Positions 8,921 through 18,340 are shown, counted from the stretch's first letter. The stretch: 64,000 nucleotides of DNA from Vagococcus martis (GCF_002026305.1 NZ_MVAB01000001.1:2308001-2372000), one strand, 5' to 3'. Notes: generated from the letters alone by a model not told the origin. A program made the numbers and translations.

Positions 8921-9615
8921 AATGTCGTCACCTCCTGTTTATCTAGATTTTTTCTATCTAAAGTAAAAATTAAAATGATTAACGCCATGGCAGGCAACAT
9001 AAAATTGTCAGCACCTAATAAAATCAAACAAATAAACGAACTAATGAGTCCAATAAGAGCTGGTCTATGGTTGGATGATTCTTCCCATTGATTGATAAAC
9101 ATGACAACAAATAAAGCGGTCATCACAAACTCAATGCCGGTCGTATCAAAGGTTAGGACAGAGCCAAGTAATGCACCAAGTGTTGCGCCACCTACCCAAT
9201 AAATCTGATTTAGTAATGTCACAAAAAACATAAACCATCCTTTGTCGACATCTTTTGGTGGTGTCACGGTACAATTTATCGTGAATGATTCATCACACAT
9301 CCCATAAATTAAATAAAACTTTTTCCAACCAGTATTTTTATATTTATCTAACATTGAAATACCGTAAAACATATGTCTAGCGTTGACCAAAAGCGTCAAA
9401 ACAAAGGCATAAAGTGGGTTGTAAGCTGACATGAGTAAATTAGCTGTGACAAATTCCATTGAACCAGCATAAATAAAAAAACTCATGAGGATTGGATACC
9501 ACACACTAAACCCCATACTACGCATTAAAAAACCATAAGACATCCCTAAAAACAAAAACCCAACACAAATTGGCAGTGTGTAGGGTAGAGCTGTTTCGAA
9601 CGCTTTTCTTTTCAT
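8917..9615 (-). CDS. azlC: Branched-chain amino acid exporter AzlC
   Basis: A 232-residue membrane protein of the AzlC family, with PICVGFLFLGMSYGFL near the start, SFFIYAGSMEFV and LVNARHMFYGISM. It is the large subunit of the AzlCD exporter in the cytoplasmic membrane. The ATG at 9615 follows AGGGGG on the minus strand. No Lrp-type regulator (AzlB) is adjacent. The gene is divergent from the ABC-F gene across a 352-base gap. Confidence 0.92.
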   Translation of the reverse strand: MKRKAFETALPYTLPICVGFLFLGMSYGFLMRSMGFSVWYPILMSFFIYAGSMEFVTANLLMSAYNPLYAFVLTLLVNARHMFYGISMLDKYKNTGWKKFYLIYGMCDESFTINCTVTPPKDVDKGWFMFFVTLLNQIYWVGGATLGALLGSVLTFDTTGIEFVMTALFVVMFINQWEESSNHRPALIGLISSFICLILLGADNFMLPAMALIILIFTLDRKNLDKQEVTTL

Positions 9616-9695
9616 TTAACTCCCCCTAATGAATGAATATTTTTTCCATCATACAGTTGTTAGAATTATCTGTCAAGTCAGTCAATTAAAGTGAG

Positions 9696-9725
9696 TTGTC
9701 AAAATAACCCACATCGTGTTATAGT
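9696..9725 (+). promoter_or_regulatory. Promoter of the ABC-F leader transcript
   Basis: TTGTCA at 9696-9701 and TATAGT at 9720-9725, spaced 18 bases. Transcription would start near 9732, giving a leader of about 235 bases before the ABC-F ATG. Confidence 0.65.
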
Positions 9726-9741
9726 TGTCTTAACAATTTAA

Positions 9742-9967
9742 GAAAGGGTGACCCAAATACATGTACAACTAAATCCTATTTATAAGCAAAATGAAGAAAA
9801 CAATCAAACAAGCTTTTTTGTTATGCGTTTGTCTTTATTTGTGGAATAGGTGTGGTTGTATGAGTGTGGGTTAATGTCTTTTTGAGCATACCCTAAACAC
9901 GTTTAATCCCTCCTATTTCAAACGATAGGAGGGATTTTTTTTCTCCTAAAATTAAGGAGATGGTAAG
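9742..9967 (+). promoter_or_regulatory. Leader region of the ABC-F gene: 3-codon uORF followed by a terminator (putative ribosome-mediated attenuator)
   Basis: GAAAGGGTG (9742-9750) is well placed for ATG TAC AAC TAA at 9761-9772, a Met-Tyr-Asn uORF. About 130 bases later a 12-bp stem with T-run (9905-9942) lies upstream of the ABC-F ribosome binding site. GGGTTAA just upstream could pair, with one bulge, with TTAATCCC at the left foot of the terminator and act as anti-terminator. Such leaders control other ABC-F resistance genes (vmlR, lmo0919). Drug-induced stalling on the uORF is inferred, not shown. The 9616-9695 part holds only azlC upstream sequence. Confidence 0.65.
9905..9942 (+). terminator. 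Leader terminator upstream of the ABC-F gene
   Basis: AATCCCTCCTAT pairs perfectly over 12 bp with ATAGGAGGGATT across an 8-base loop, followed by eight T. It sits 26 bases before the ATG of the gene it would silence, so it is an attenuator rather than an end-of-gene terminator. Confidence 0.88.
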
Positions 9968-11548
9968 ATGAAACAAATTGAGATACAAACATTTAATTAT
10001 CAAATAAACCCAAATTTAGAATTAATGATAGACAACCTAAGTGTGAACAGGGGAGATAAAATTGGGTTAATTGGAAATAATGGTAGCGGGAAAACGACGT
10101 TACTACATCTTTTAGCGCAAGAAATTTTGTTAGAGACACCAAGTGTTCAGCGTTATTTATCTGTTACACTTGTTAAGCAATTTAAAGAAGGGTTTGATGA
10201 TAAAAGTGGGGGAGAAAAAACGCAACGTTATTTGCAAGAAGCGTTTAAACAAGATAGCGTATGGTTACTTGATGAACCAACAACTCACTTAGACAGTCGT
10301 CATGTTGAGTGGGTTGAAAAAAAAGTGTTGACTCATCACGAAGGTGTCGTGGTCGTATCACATGATCGTCATTTTTTAAATCAAGTGTGTAATAAAATTT
10401 GGTTTTTAAAGGATGGGAAAATAACGGTTTATAAAGGAAACTATCAATCATTCTTAACGCAATATGAGGAGCAAGAAAAACGACACAAAGAAGACTATGA
10501 CATTTATCAACGTGAAAAGAAAGAGTTAGAACAAGCGATTCGAGCCAAAAAGCAACAAGCAAATGGGGCCATGTCTGTTCCTAAAAATAAAAAGCAAGCT
10601 GGAGAAAAAGTTGGTAGTAGCAAACCATATTATGCAAAAAAACAGAAAAAACTAGATAAATCAGCTAAAGCACTGGAAACAAGATTATCACAATTAGAAC
10701 GAGTGGAAGCGCCAAAAAAAGAAAAGTCACTCACTATGGAAACCTCTCTTTCTCATATGTCAGGTGAGCATATTATGATACGAGGGATGGATGTATCAGC
10801 TGAAATAAATCATCAAGTCCTTTTTTCTCAGAGCGATTTTTATATTAAAAATAGAGAAAAGGTCGCAATAGTTGGGTACAATGGGGTAGGGAAAACGACG
10901 TTACTAAAAATGATGTTAGATAAAGGAAGCTCTATTAAAGTGTCACCGTCAATTGAGTTTGGTTATTTCTCACAAGAAGTTGATTTACTAGATGATAACG
11001 AAACAGTATTAGAAAATGTTTTATCAAGTATGCGTGATTATAACCAGACATTAGCAAGAACGGTGTTAGCACGAATGCAGTTTTTTGACCGTGATATAGA
11101 AAAGCCTGTCAGTGTATTAAGTGGAGGAGAGCGTGTCAAAGTGACTTTAGCAAAACTATTGTTAAGCGATATTAACACTTTAGTGCTAGATGAACCGACA
11201 AATTACTTAGATATTGAAGCAATGCGAGCATTAGAAGACTTATTACAAGCATTTGAAGGCACAGTTATTTTTGTATCGCATGACCGGGAGTTTATTAACT
11301 CGGTGGCAACAAAGTTATTCATCATTGAAAATAAAAAAATAACCATGTTTGAAGGACGATTATCAGATTACAAAGAAAATTCTATGATTAAAAATAAATC
11401 AAAGGAAGAGGATAGTTTATTAGTGATTGAAACAAAAATTAGTGAAGTATTAGGTAAGTTAAGTATTGAGCCTAGTGAAGAGTTAGAACAAGAATTTCAG
11501 TCGTTATTAAAACAAAAAATGTCATACAAAAAAACACACAAGAATTAA
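9968..11548 (+). CDS. ABC-F ribosomal protection protein, Vga-like
   Basis: A 526-residue protein with two ATPase domains and no membrane segments. Domain 1 has GNNGSGKT (36-43), KSGGEKT and LLDEPTTHLD; domain 2 has GYNGVGKT, LSGGERVKV and LVLDEPTNYLD. Between them lies a long charged linker (about 150-250). The short Walker A to signature distance in domain 1 and the tail SIEPSEELEQEFQ resemble Vga/VmlR-type proteins, which displace lincosamides, pleuromutilins and streptogramin A from the 50S subunit. Msr or Lsa relationship is less likely. The actual drug range cannot be read from sequence. Confidence 0.85.
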   Translation: MKQIEIQTFNYQINPNLELMIDNLSVNRGDKIGLIGNNGSGKTTLLHLLAQEILLETPSVQRYLSVTLVKQFKEGFDDKSGGEKTQRYLQEAFKQDSVWLLDEPTTHLDSRHVEWVEKKVLTHHEGVVVVSHDRHFLNQVCNKIWFLKDGKITVYKGNYQSFLTQYEEQEKRHKEDYDIYQREKKELEQAIRAKKQQANGAMSVPKNKKQAGEKVGSSKPYYAKKQKKLDKSAKALETRLSQLERVEAPKKEKSLTMETSLSHMSGEHIMIRGMDVSAEINHQVLFSQSDFYIKNREKVAIVGYNGVGKTTLLKMMLDKGSSIKVSPSIEFGYFSQEVDLLDDNETVLENVLSSMRDYNQTLARTVLARMQFFDRDIEKPVSVLSGGERVKVTLAKLLLSDINTLVLDEPTNYLDIEAMRALEDLLQAFEGTVIFVSHDREFINSVATKLFIIENKKITMFEGRLSDYKENSMIKNKSKEEDSLLVIETKISEVLGKLSIEPSEELEQEFQSLLKQKMSYKKTHKN

Positions 11549-11564
11549 TGTCTTGTGTGTTTTT
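11530..11564. terminator. Bidirectional terminator between the ABC-F gene and ltaS
   Basis: AAAAACACACAAGA and TCTTGTGTGTTTTT form a 14-bp perfect stem with a 7-base loop, A-rich on the left and T-rich on the right. The ABC-F stop codon lies in the loop. It serves both convergent genes. Confidence 0.9.
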
Positions 11565-11567
11565 CGT

Positions 11568-13736
11568 TTATTTTGCGGTTGTAGAAGATGTTTCAGTGGT
11601 TCCACTACTTTGAGTCGTCACACCTTTTTCTTCTTGAATTTCTTTATAGGTCTGTGTTTTAAATAAATCAACGGTTGATTGGTTATTGTGTAGTGAGTAA
11701 ACACTTGTTGATTTATCTCCTTTTTGTTGTTCGATTTGAAGGAGTTGATCTAATTGGTTTTTGTAATCAAATTTCGCAGGATCAATAGGTTTTAAGCCAC
11801 TGTCCGTATTAAATCTTAACAAGTCACCATTAGTAATCGCATCAGACATATGAAGTTGGGTGTTTCCTTTTTCTTTAATCTCAGCCACTTCAGCTAATTG
11901 TTCTTCAGTTGGTGTATCAATCAATTCACCTGTTGCAGTATCGTAGATTGTTTCTCCTAAGATAGTGTATTTTGGTGTAACAATTGTGCCATTTCTAAAG
12001 GCAACAATTTGATCTTTGTCTTTAGAGAAGAAATCTTGACCAAGTTGGATATAAGATTGTGTGTCAACACCTAATAAATGTAATAGAGTAGGTAAGACGT
12101 CAACTTGTCCACCAAATGTATGATCAACGCCACCTTTTGTTTGACCAGGAACGTGGAACATAACTGGAACACGTTGAACGGCTGTATCATCAAATTCGTT
12201 CCATTCTTCTTTTGATTTACCAAGTAATTCAGCTAAAGATTTGTTACGAGAATTTGAAATACCATAATGGTCACCGTATAACACAATGACTGAATTGTCA
12301 TAAAGTCCAGATGCTTTTAAGTAATCGAAGAACTCTTTAACAGCTGTATCTAAGTAGTTTGCTGTCGCAAAGTAACCATTAATTGTTGCATCAGATGTGT
12401 TAGCAATTGGGAAACCAGCATTATCATCTTTAAATTTCGCATATGGGTAGTGGTTTGATACTAAAATAAATTTAGAATAAAACGGCTGTTGCACATGCTC
12501 TAAGTATTGAATAGATTGTTCTAAGAATGGTTTATCATGTAAGCCATATTGGAATGAATTATTTTCATTTACATCATAGTAACTACCATCAAAGAAATAG
12601 TTATAACCTAAACGTTTGTAAGTTTCATTACGATTCCAGAATGAGCCGCCATTACCATGGAAGGCAACACTTGTGTAACCTTGTGTTTGTCCTAAAATAT
12701 CTGGCGCTGCTTGGAATGTGTTTTTATCACCTAATTGAGTGAATAATGGTCCTTGGCTTAAACCAAAGAATGAGTTTTCTAATAATGTTTCCGCGTCACT
12801 TGTTTTACCAGAGCCGACTTGATGGAAGGCATTATCAAAACTAAATGTTTCATTTGAATGGAATAAACTGTTTAAGAATGGCGTTACTTCATGTTCCACG
12901 CCATTTTCATCTTTTAATTTATAATCAATTAAAAACTGTTGGAAACTTTCTAAATGGATATAAATCACGTTACGTCCTTTAGCAATGCCGTACATATCAT
13001 CATTTGGTTTAGCATAATGAGAATCAACATATTTTTGCACATCGACTAAATCATTTTGACTTGCTTGAGCGCGTCGTTGTGTCGCGTTATATGTTTGCAC
13101 ACCATCATAAACGGTGAAAACATTCATCCCTAAATACTTCACGATATGATTTCTTGAGAAAGTACGTTTTAATAATTCAGGTCTATCTGTTTCCGCTAAA
13201 GTTAAGTTAGCAGAGAATAGTAGAATAGAAAAACTTGTTACCGCAAATGCTGAACGAGCAGCAATTGGTCTTTCATCAATTTTGATTTTTTTTGTCGCAA
13301 GTAAGACAATCACGACAATAATATCAATCCAGTACAACAAATCATAAGGTCTAAACATACGAAGTGCACTTTCACCTAAACCAGAGGCTACTTTTCCGGC
13401 TCCAAGCATGGTGTTGACCGTAATGAAATCTGTAAATTCTCGGTAATAAATGACATTAGAAAAAAGTAACAAGGTCGTTAGTGAGGATATAATCAGTAAC
13501 GTAATGTATGCTTTTTTCGGACTCTTTACATAAAGAGCTGCTGAGAATAAAAAGACAGTCGTCGCGATTGGACTTATAAATAAAATCACATATTGGAAGA
13601 AACTTTCAATGCCTAAGTTAAAATCTACAGCGTATGCTAGTAGGTTTTTCAACCAGAATAACACAACCATCAGGGTGAAAAATCCCATCCTGGTGTTAAT
13701 CCAGTTTTTATTATATTTATGTTTCAAAATAAACAT
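11568..13736 (-). CDS. ltaS: Lipoteichoic acid synthase (LTA synthase family)
   Basis: A 722-residue protein with five N-terminal membrane helices (about 17-180) and an extracellular sulfatase-fold domain. Metal/catalytic residues are Glu263 in IHLESFQQF, Thr312 in GSGKTSDAE and the GDHYG motif. It polymerises glycerol phosphate from phosphatidylglycerol on the outer membrane face. The C-terminal 30 residues are Ser/Thr rich. Start choice is open: GAAAGGA lies only one base before the ATG at 13736, whereas the in-frame TTG at 13727 is better spaced. A strong TTGACA promoter is upstream. It may be one of several paralogues. Confidence 0.92.
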   Translation of the reverse strand: MFILKHKYNKNWINTRMGFFTLMVVLFWLKNLLAYAVDFNLGIESFFQYVILFISPIATTVFLFSAALYVKSPKKAYITLLIISSLTTLLLFSNVIYYREFTDFITVNTMLGAGKVASGLGESALRMFRPYDLLYWIDIIVVIVLLATKKIKIDERPIAARSAFAVTSFSILLFSANLTLAETDRPELLKRTFSRNHIVKYLGMNVFTVYDGVQTYNATQRRAQASQNDLVDVQKYVDSHYAKPNDDMYGIAKGRNVIYIHLESFQQFLIDYKLKDENGVEHEVTPFLNSLFHSNETFSFDNAFHQVGSGKTSDAETLLENSFFGLSQGPLFTQLGDKNTFQAAPDILGQTQGYTSVAFHGNGGSFWNRNETYKRLGYNYFFDGSYYDVNENNSFQYGLHDKPFLEQSIQYLEHVQQPFYSKFILVSNHYPYAKFKDDNAGFPIANTSDATINGYFATANYLDTAVKEFFDYLKASGLYDNSVIVLYGDHYGISNSRNKSLAELLGKSKEEWNEFDDTAVQRVPVMFHVPGQTKGGVDHTFGGQVDVLPTLLHLLGVDTQSYIQLGQDFFSKDKDQIVAFRNGTIVTPKYTILGETIYDTATGELIDTPTEEQLAEVAEIKEKGNTQLHMSDAITNGDLLRFNTDSGLKPIDPAKFDYKNQLDQLLQIEQQKGDKSTSVYSLHNNQSTVDLFKTQTYKEIQEEKGVTTQSSGTTETSSTTAK

Positions 13737-13791
13737 CCTTTCTTAACAACTTAGATGTCTCTAGACCATCAAGTTGAATACTCCATGTTAC

Positions 13792-13820
13792 ATTTTACAT
13801 ATTCCTTACATGTCTGTCAA
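13792..13820 (-). promoter_or_regulatory. Promoter of ltaS
   Basis: On the minus strand, TTGACA (13815-13820) and TAAAAT (13792-13797) are spaced 17 bases, about 55 bases upstream of the ltaS start. Confidence 0.7.
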
Positions 13821-13944
13821 TTTTCGTCATTTTTCTTAAAAAAAAATATAGAACTAACATCTTTAAAAAAAAGGGGAAAAAAAGCCTAAAAACTGATATA
13901 GTAGTATCATACAATAAATGATAGAAATTAAAGGGATTGACTGC

Positions 13945-15120
13945 ATGAAAAAAGTATATATAAAACAAAAAAGAAGTCAAAAATATAAAGGGCATTACCC
14001 ACTCATAAAAGCAGAAGATTTAGTGGATTCGAAAATTTCTTGTAAAGATTGGGTAAGCTTTTATTCTGAAAAGGAAGAATTTTTAGGATATGGTTATTTA
14101 GGACAACAACACAAAGGATCAGGGTGGATGATTAGCTTTGTCGAACAACAACCAATCGACACCACATTTTTAGTCAACCTATTTAATGAAGCAAAAGCAT
14201 ATCGTACTGCATTTTTTGCTGATGAGGCAACGACGGCGTTTCGTTTATTTAATGGTGAGGGAGACGGTCTTGGTGGAATGACGATTGATTGGTATGACGG
14301 ATTTTTAGTTGTGTCATGGTATAATGAAACCATCTACGCGTTAAAAGAAAACATCTTAAAAGCCTTGATATCATCAAACATTGAGATTCGTGGTATGTAT
14401 GAAAAAATTCGTTTCCAAGCGAAAGGTTTACCAGAGTCTACCTATATATATGGTGAACAAGCACCAGAACCATTATTAATAAAAGAAAACAATGTAACCT
14501 ATGCGACTTATTTAAATGAAGGTTTAATGACGGGTATCTTTTTAGATCAGCGAGAAGTCAGAAGTCGTTTAACGGATACGTATGCGATTGGTAAAACCGT
14601 ATTAAATACGTTTAGTTATACCGGTGCTTTTTCTGTAGCCAGTGCAATGGGTGGTGCGGTAGGTACAACGAGTGTTGATTTAGCGAAAAGAAGTCGACAA
14701 AAAACACAAGAACAGTTCGCTGTGAATGGACTTACAACAGACAATCAGTCTATAATAGTAATGGATGTGTTTGATTATTTTAAATACGCTTTTAAAAAAC
14801 AGCTAACTTTTGATATAGTAGTAATGGACCCGCCAAGTTTTGCAAGAAATAAAAAGAAAGTCTTCACCGTAGCAAAAGACTACCAACAACTGACGACTGA
14901 AGCAGTTGAGTTGTTAAACAAAGACGGATTATTAATTGCCTCAACCAATGCGGCCAATGTGTCATTAGATAAATTTAAACAAATGGTAGAGATGGGAATT
15001 ACTGATACTCATCGTTCATTTGAGTATTTAGAATTATATCAACTACCGGAAGATTTCCGTGTGAAGAAAGAATTTAATGAAGGAAATTATTTAAAAGTAC
15101 TCTTTTACCGAGTGAAATAA
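13945..15120 (+). CDS. Class I SAM-dependent rRNA methyltransferase, RlmI family
   Basis: A 391-residue protein with an N-terminal PUA-like domain (about 1-75), a central domain and a C-terminal Rossmann methyltransferase. SAM-binding VLNTFSYTGAFSVASA and catalytic-loop MDPPSFARNKK are clear. RlmI in E. coli makes m5C1962 in 23S rRNA; Gram-positive relatives are annotated by similarity. The open frame begins at 13918, but the ATG at 13945 has AAAGGGA upstream and is preferred. An extended -10 TGATATAGT is at 13894-13902. It is probably co-transcribed with aroD 30 bases later. Confidence 0.88.
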   Translation: MKKVYIKQKRSQKYKGHYPLIKAEDLVDSKISCKDWVSFYSEKEEFLGYGYLGQQHKGSGWMISFVEQQPIDTTFLVNLFNEAKAYRTAFFADEATTAFRLFNGEGDGLGGMTIDWYDGFLVVSWYNETIYALKENILKALISSNIEIRGMYEKIRFQAKGLPESTYIYGEQAPEPLLIKENNVTYATYLNEGLMTGIFLDQREVRSRLTDTYAIGKTVLNTFSYTGAFSVASAMGGAVGTTSVDLAKRSRQKTQEQFAVNGLTTDNQSIIVMDVFDYFKYAFKKQLTFDIVVMDPPSFARNKKKVFTVAKDYQQLTTEAVELLNKDGLLIASTNAANVSLDKFKQMVEMGITDTHRSFEYLELYQLPEDFRVKKEFNEGNYLKVLFYRVK

Positions 15121-15150
15121 ACGTGATTATGAAATGATAGGTGGGGTTTG

Positions 15151-15924
15151 ATGTCTAAGTTAAAAGTACGTAACCTTGAATTAGGAAAAGGAAAACCAAA
15201 AGTATGTGTGCCTCTTGTTGCCAAAAACTTTGAGGAATTATTTTCCGAGGCGCTTCGGATTAGTCAATTAGATTGTGATGTTATTGAATGGCGTGCTGAT
15301 TATTTTATGTATGCTCATGATGAACGTTTTATGAAAAAAGCTGCTTATTTTGTACGTTATGCTATTGATGATAAACCGCTGATTTTTACTTATAGAACGT
15401 TGCAAGAAGGTGGTGGACAACATATTGGGTTAGACGATTACATAAAATTAAATCGGATGATGATGGACACTGGATTAGTTGATGTGGTGGATTTAGAATT
15501 TGAAATGGTGTTGGAAAAGCCATCTGATATTATGGTGCATGCAAAAGAAAAGAATGTCAAAGTGTTGTTATCCAAACATAACCATTTGTTGACACCAGAA
15601 AAAAATCATATGTATGAGACTATTAAAGACATGCATCAATTAGGTGGAGATATATCTAAATTATCAGTCACACCAAATAGCCAACAAGATGTCTTAAATG
15701 TTTTAGAAATTTCAAATAAAGTAAAAGAAAATCATCCAGAGATTCCGTTTGTGATGATTAGTATGGGAGAGATGGGACAACTATCTCGTATGACAGGGGA
15801 GTTGTATGGTTCTGTCTTAACGTATGCTTCAAATGGTAAGTACTTATCAGCTCCAGGGCAATTACCAATTTCCGTGGTAAGAGAAGGCATGGAAGTGATT
15901 GGATACAAACGAGGGAGCAAATAA
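15151..15924 (+). CDS. aroD: 3-Dehydroquinate dehydratase, type I
   Basis: A 257-residue TIM-barrel enzyme that dehydrates 3-dehydroquinate to 3-dehydroshikimate through a Schiff base. The catalytic His143 (SKHNHL) and Schiff-base Lys170 (DISKLSVTP) fall at the same positions as in E. coli AroD. VIEWRADYF and SAPGQLPI are also typical. A TTG at 15148 is in frame, but the ATG at 15151 with AGGTGGGG upstream is the natural start. It stands alone rather than in a shikimate gene cluster, and is followed after 2 bases by ybaK. Confidence 0.93.
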   Translation: MSKLKVRNLELGKGKPKVCVPLVAKNFEELFSEALRISQLDCDVIEWRADYFMYAHDERFMKKAAYFVRYAIDDKPLIFTYRTLQEGGGQHIGLDDYIKLNRMMMDTGLVDVVDLEFEMVLEKPSDIMVHAKEKNVKVLLSKHNHLLTPEKNHMYETIKDMHQLGGDISKLSVTPNSQQDVLNVLEISNKVKENHPEIPFVMISMGEMGQLSRMTGELYGSVLTYASNGKYLSAPGQLPISVVREGMEVIGYKRGSK

Positions 15925-15926
15925 GG

Positions 15927-16427
15927 ATGTCAAAGAAAAAAGCAAAAACCAATGCAGTAAGACAACTAGAACAAAAAAAAATATCATTTGAGACACGAGA
16001 ATATGAATACAGTGATTCTCATGCAGCTGCACTAGAAACGGCACATGCGTTAGGCATTGATGAAAATCAAGTGTTTAAAACGCTTGTCACAGTGGGAAAT
16101 AAAACTGGTCCAGTGGTCGCAGTAATCCCTGGAAATAAAACACTAGATTTAAAAAAACTAGCCAAAGCAAGTGGCAATAAAAAAATAGAGATGCTACCAA
16201 TGAAAGAGTTAGAAGAGTTAACGGGCTATATTCATGGTGGGTGTTCTCCAGTGGGAATGAAAAAATCATTTCCAACATTTTATGCGAGTGAAGCAAAACA
16301 ATTTGAGACTATTCATGTGTCAGCAGGTCGTCGAGGCTTGCAGATGAGTGTGTCACCAACTGATTTAATCAATGTGACTCGTGGAACTTATGCAGACTTA
16401 ACAGAAGATGATACGGTTTTAGGCTAA
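15927..16427 (+). CDS. ybaK: Cys-tRNA(Pro) deacylase, YbaK/EbsC family
   Basis: A 166-residue single-domain trans-editing enzyme of the YbaK/EbsC family, which hydrolyses Cys wrongly loaded on tRNA(Pro). Typical features are the early ALGIDENQVFKTLV with the key Lys, GNKTLDLKKLAK, and GGCSPVGMKKSFPTF. The name EbsC comes from an enterococcal cluster linked to aggregation-substance receptor expression, but deacylation is the supported family activity. The ATG follows AAATAAGGATG closely; coupling to aroD is likely. Confidence 0.9.
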   Translation: MSKKKAKTNAVRQLEQKKISFETREYEYSDSHAAALETAHALGIDENQVFKTLVTVGNKTGPVVAVIPGNKTLDLKKLAKASGNKKIEMLPMKELEELTGYIHGGCSPVGMKKSFPTFYASEAKQFETIHVSAGRRGLQMSVSPTDLINVTRGTYADLTEDDTVLG

Positions 16428-16445
16428 TCCTAGAATCGTTTTTTT
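16413..16445 (+). terminator. Terminator after ybaK
   Basis: ACGGTTTTAGG and CCTAGAATCGT form an 11-bp stem with two wobble pairs and a 5-base loop, followed by a T-run. The stop codon lies in the loop. Confidence 0.82.
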
Positions 16446-16604
16446 ATTGTTATAAATAAAATATTTTATTAAATTTCAGAAAGAAACATTTAAGAATAGT
16501 TAACTAATATGATTTATTTGATATATTATGTAAGTTAAATCAAATGACTAGTAATCGTTAAATCGATTACTGTTTTATATGTAAAGATAGAAGAAGGAAT
16601 TGAG

Positions 16605-18317
16605 ATGAAAAGAAAACGTGTATTTGTCATAACTAGTTGGCTTGTTTTATCATTACTATATTTATTGCCTGTGGTTGATTTGAGCGGTTTACATCTTGCT
16701 ATTATTCGTGGAGATGACTACCCATTTCATTTTGCCAGGATATTTAGTGCGATTGAGCAATTAAATACAACAGGACACATTCAACCTATCGCAAGATTCG
16801 GGGAACATGATATTTTTTATGGTGTTAATATATTTTATCCTACACTGACAACAGTGTTACCCATTGCACTCATTGCGATGATTTTTCACTCGATTATTTC
16901 CGGCGTGTATGTGTATTTATTTTTAGTCAATCTACTCACTTTTTTTATTGCTTATCGTTGTGCAGATTATATCAGTCAGCTATGTTTTCCAAAAGAAAAT
17001 CACCGACTTAGAAAATTAACACCTTATGTGTTTTCTTTTTTCTATGTGTTTTCTCATTACCGGATGATTTGTTTTTATCAGCGATTTGATTTGGGGGAGT
17101 TTTTCGTTTTAACGATGTACCCATTAGTTTTTGCTGGTTTTTATAGCATTTTAAAAGATAAGGGATCAAAGAAACATTGGTTGATTATTGGCTTAACACT
17201 CATTGCTTATTCTCATTTATTATCCCTAATGCTAGTGGTCGTGGTTCTAGCTGGATTGTTTTTAATTAGTCTAATAAGAAGAAATCTAACAATCAACATG
17301 TTTAAACAATTTCTATTTAGTGCTATGATGACTGGCCTTTTATCAATAGGAGCACTACTCCCAATCGTTTATGAGATGCTGACGTTTCCTATTCGTTCGG
17401 TTAGTGTCCATGACTTAGCACGAGAGGCGAGTGGTCTAGGAACAATGCTAATGACGTCTAGCATTAATTATCTAAATTACATGAGCATCGGCTTGATTTT
17501 ACTGTGCTCGTTGGTTGTGGGAGTTTATCAGATTATTTGGAAAAAAGATTCTGTTATTAGACACATTCCATTGTTAAAACAATCTCTGGTCTTTTCGCTT
17601 GTGTTTATGATTATGCTGACAACACTTTTTCCCTGGCAATTATTACAACATACGCCGTTATCCATCATTCAATTTCCGTTTCGACTAATGCCATTTCTAA
17701 CACTTTTCGCGAGTTTTCTAGGGGCATCTTTATTAGCGGATTATTTAAGTCAGGTAAGAGGATTATCTGTAAAAAAAATGACGATCGGGTTAAGTGTGGG
17801 TGTTGTTATTCTTTCAACGATTAGTGTGAATGTGTTGATGATTCATCGGTCTTTGGACCGTTTGATGTTTGGTAAACATGATGTGGTGACAACTGAACGG
17901 TATCAAAAATCAGTCAACAAAGATTATTTTCCAGCCGGTCTATCAAGTGATCAAACAAAACGAATTCGAGATGAAATCGGCTTAATCAATCAACGGGAAG
18001 TATCCATGCCTTATAGTTTTGATAAAGGTACAGCCGTGATAAACGTGACGACAAAAGAAAAAATAACAAGTGTGGAGACACCAATCATTGGGTACAGTGG
18101 ACTTACTGTAAGAGATGAGACAGGTAAAAAATTAAAAAGTACCTTGTCTTCAGCGCGAACGCTGGCTGTTCTTTTATCAAAAGGGCGTCATCAGTTGGCT
18201 GTTTCTTATGAGCCACCGTTAGCCATTAAATACAGTGGAATATTTTCTATTTTATTGGCTTTGTGTTATGGTTTTTATTTAGTTAAAACAAGAAAAAGAG
18301 ACTTACCTTGTGATTAA
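16605..18317 (+). CDS. Large polytopic membrane protein, GT-C/YfhO-like
   Basis: A 570-residue protein with about 11-12 hydrophobic segments, an early loop with GDDYPFHFARIF containing acidic residues, and a C-terminal extracellular stretch (about 420-535) before a last helix. The acidic first loop and overall layout resemble GT-C glycosyltransferases and the YfhO or PTPS-related membrane families, which use lipid-linked sugars to glycosylate envelope polymers. No catalytic residue is proven here. GAAGGAATTGAG precedes the ATG. It is a single-gene transcript ending in a terminator that starts inside its last codons. Confidence 0.7.
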   Translation: MKRKRVFVITSWLVLSLLYLLPVVDLSGLHLAIIRGDDYPFHFARIFSAIEQLNTTGHIQPIARFGEHDIFYGVNIFYPTLTTVLPIALIAMIFHSIISGVYVYLFLVNLLTFFIAYRCADYISQLCFPKENHRLRKLTPYVFSFFYVFSHYRMICFYQRFDLGEFFVLTMYPLVFAGFYSILKDKGSKKHWLIIGLTLIAYSHLLSLMLVVVVLAGLFLISLIRRNLTINMFKQFLFSAMMTGLLSIGALLPIVYEMLTFPIRSVSVHDLAREASGLGTMLMTSSINYLNYMSIGLILLCSLVVGVYQIIWKKDSVIRHIPLLKQSLVFSLVFMIMLTTLFPWQLLQHTPLSIIQFPFRLMPFLTLFASFLGASLLADYLSQVRGLSVKKMTIGLSVGVVILSTISVNVLMIHRSLDRLMFGKHDVVTTERYQKSVNKDYFPAGLSSDQTKRIRDEIGLINQREVSMPYSFDKGTAVINVTTKEKITSVETPIIGYSGLTVRDETGKKLKSTLSSARTLAVLLSKGRHQLAVSYEPPLAIKYSGIFSILLALCYGFYLVKTRKRDLPCD

Positions 18318-18336
18318 AAACAGGGTAGGTCTTTTT
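18294..18336. terminator. Shared terminator between the membrane protein and the flavoprotein gene
   Basis: AGACTTACCTTGT pairs with AACAGGGTAGGTCT (13 bp, several wobble pairs), with A-rich sequence left and CTTTTT right. The genes are convergent. Confidence 0.78.
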
Positions 18337-18340
18337 CGAT

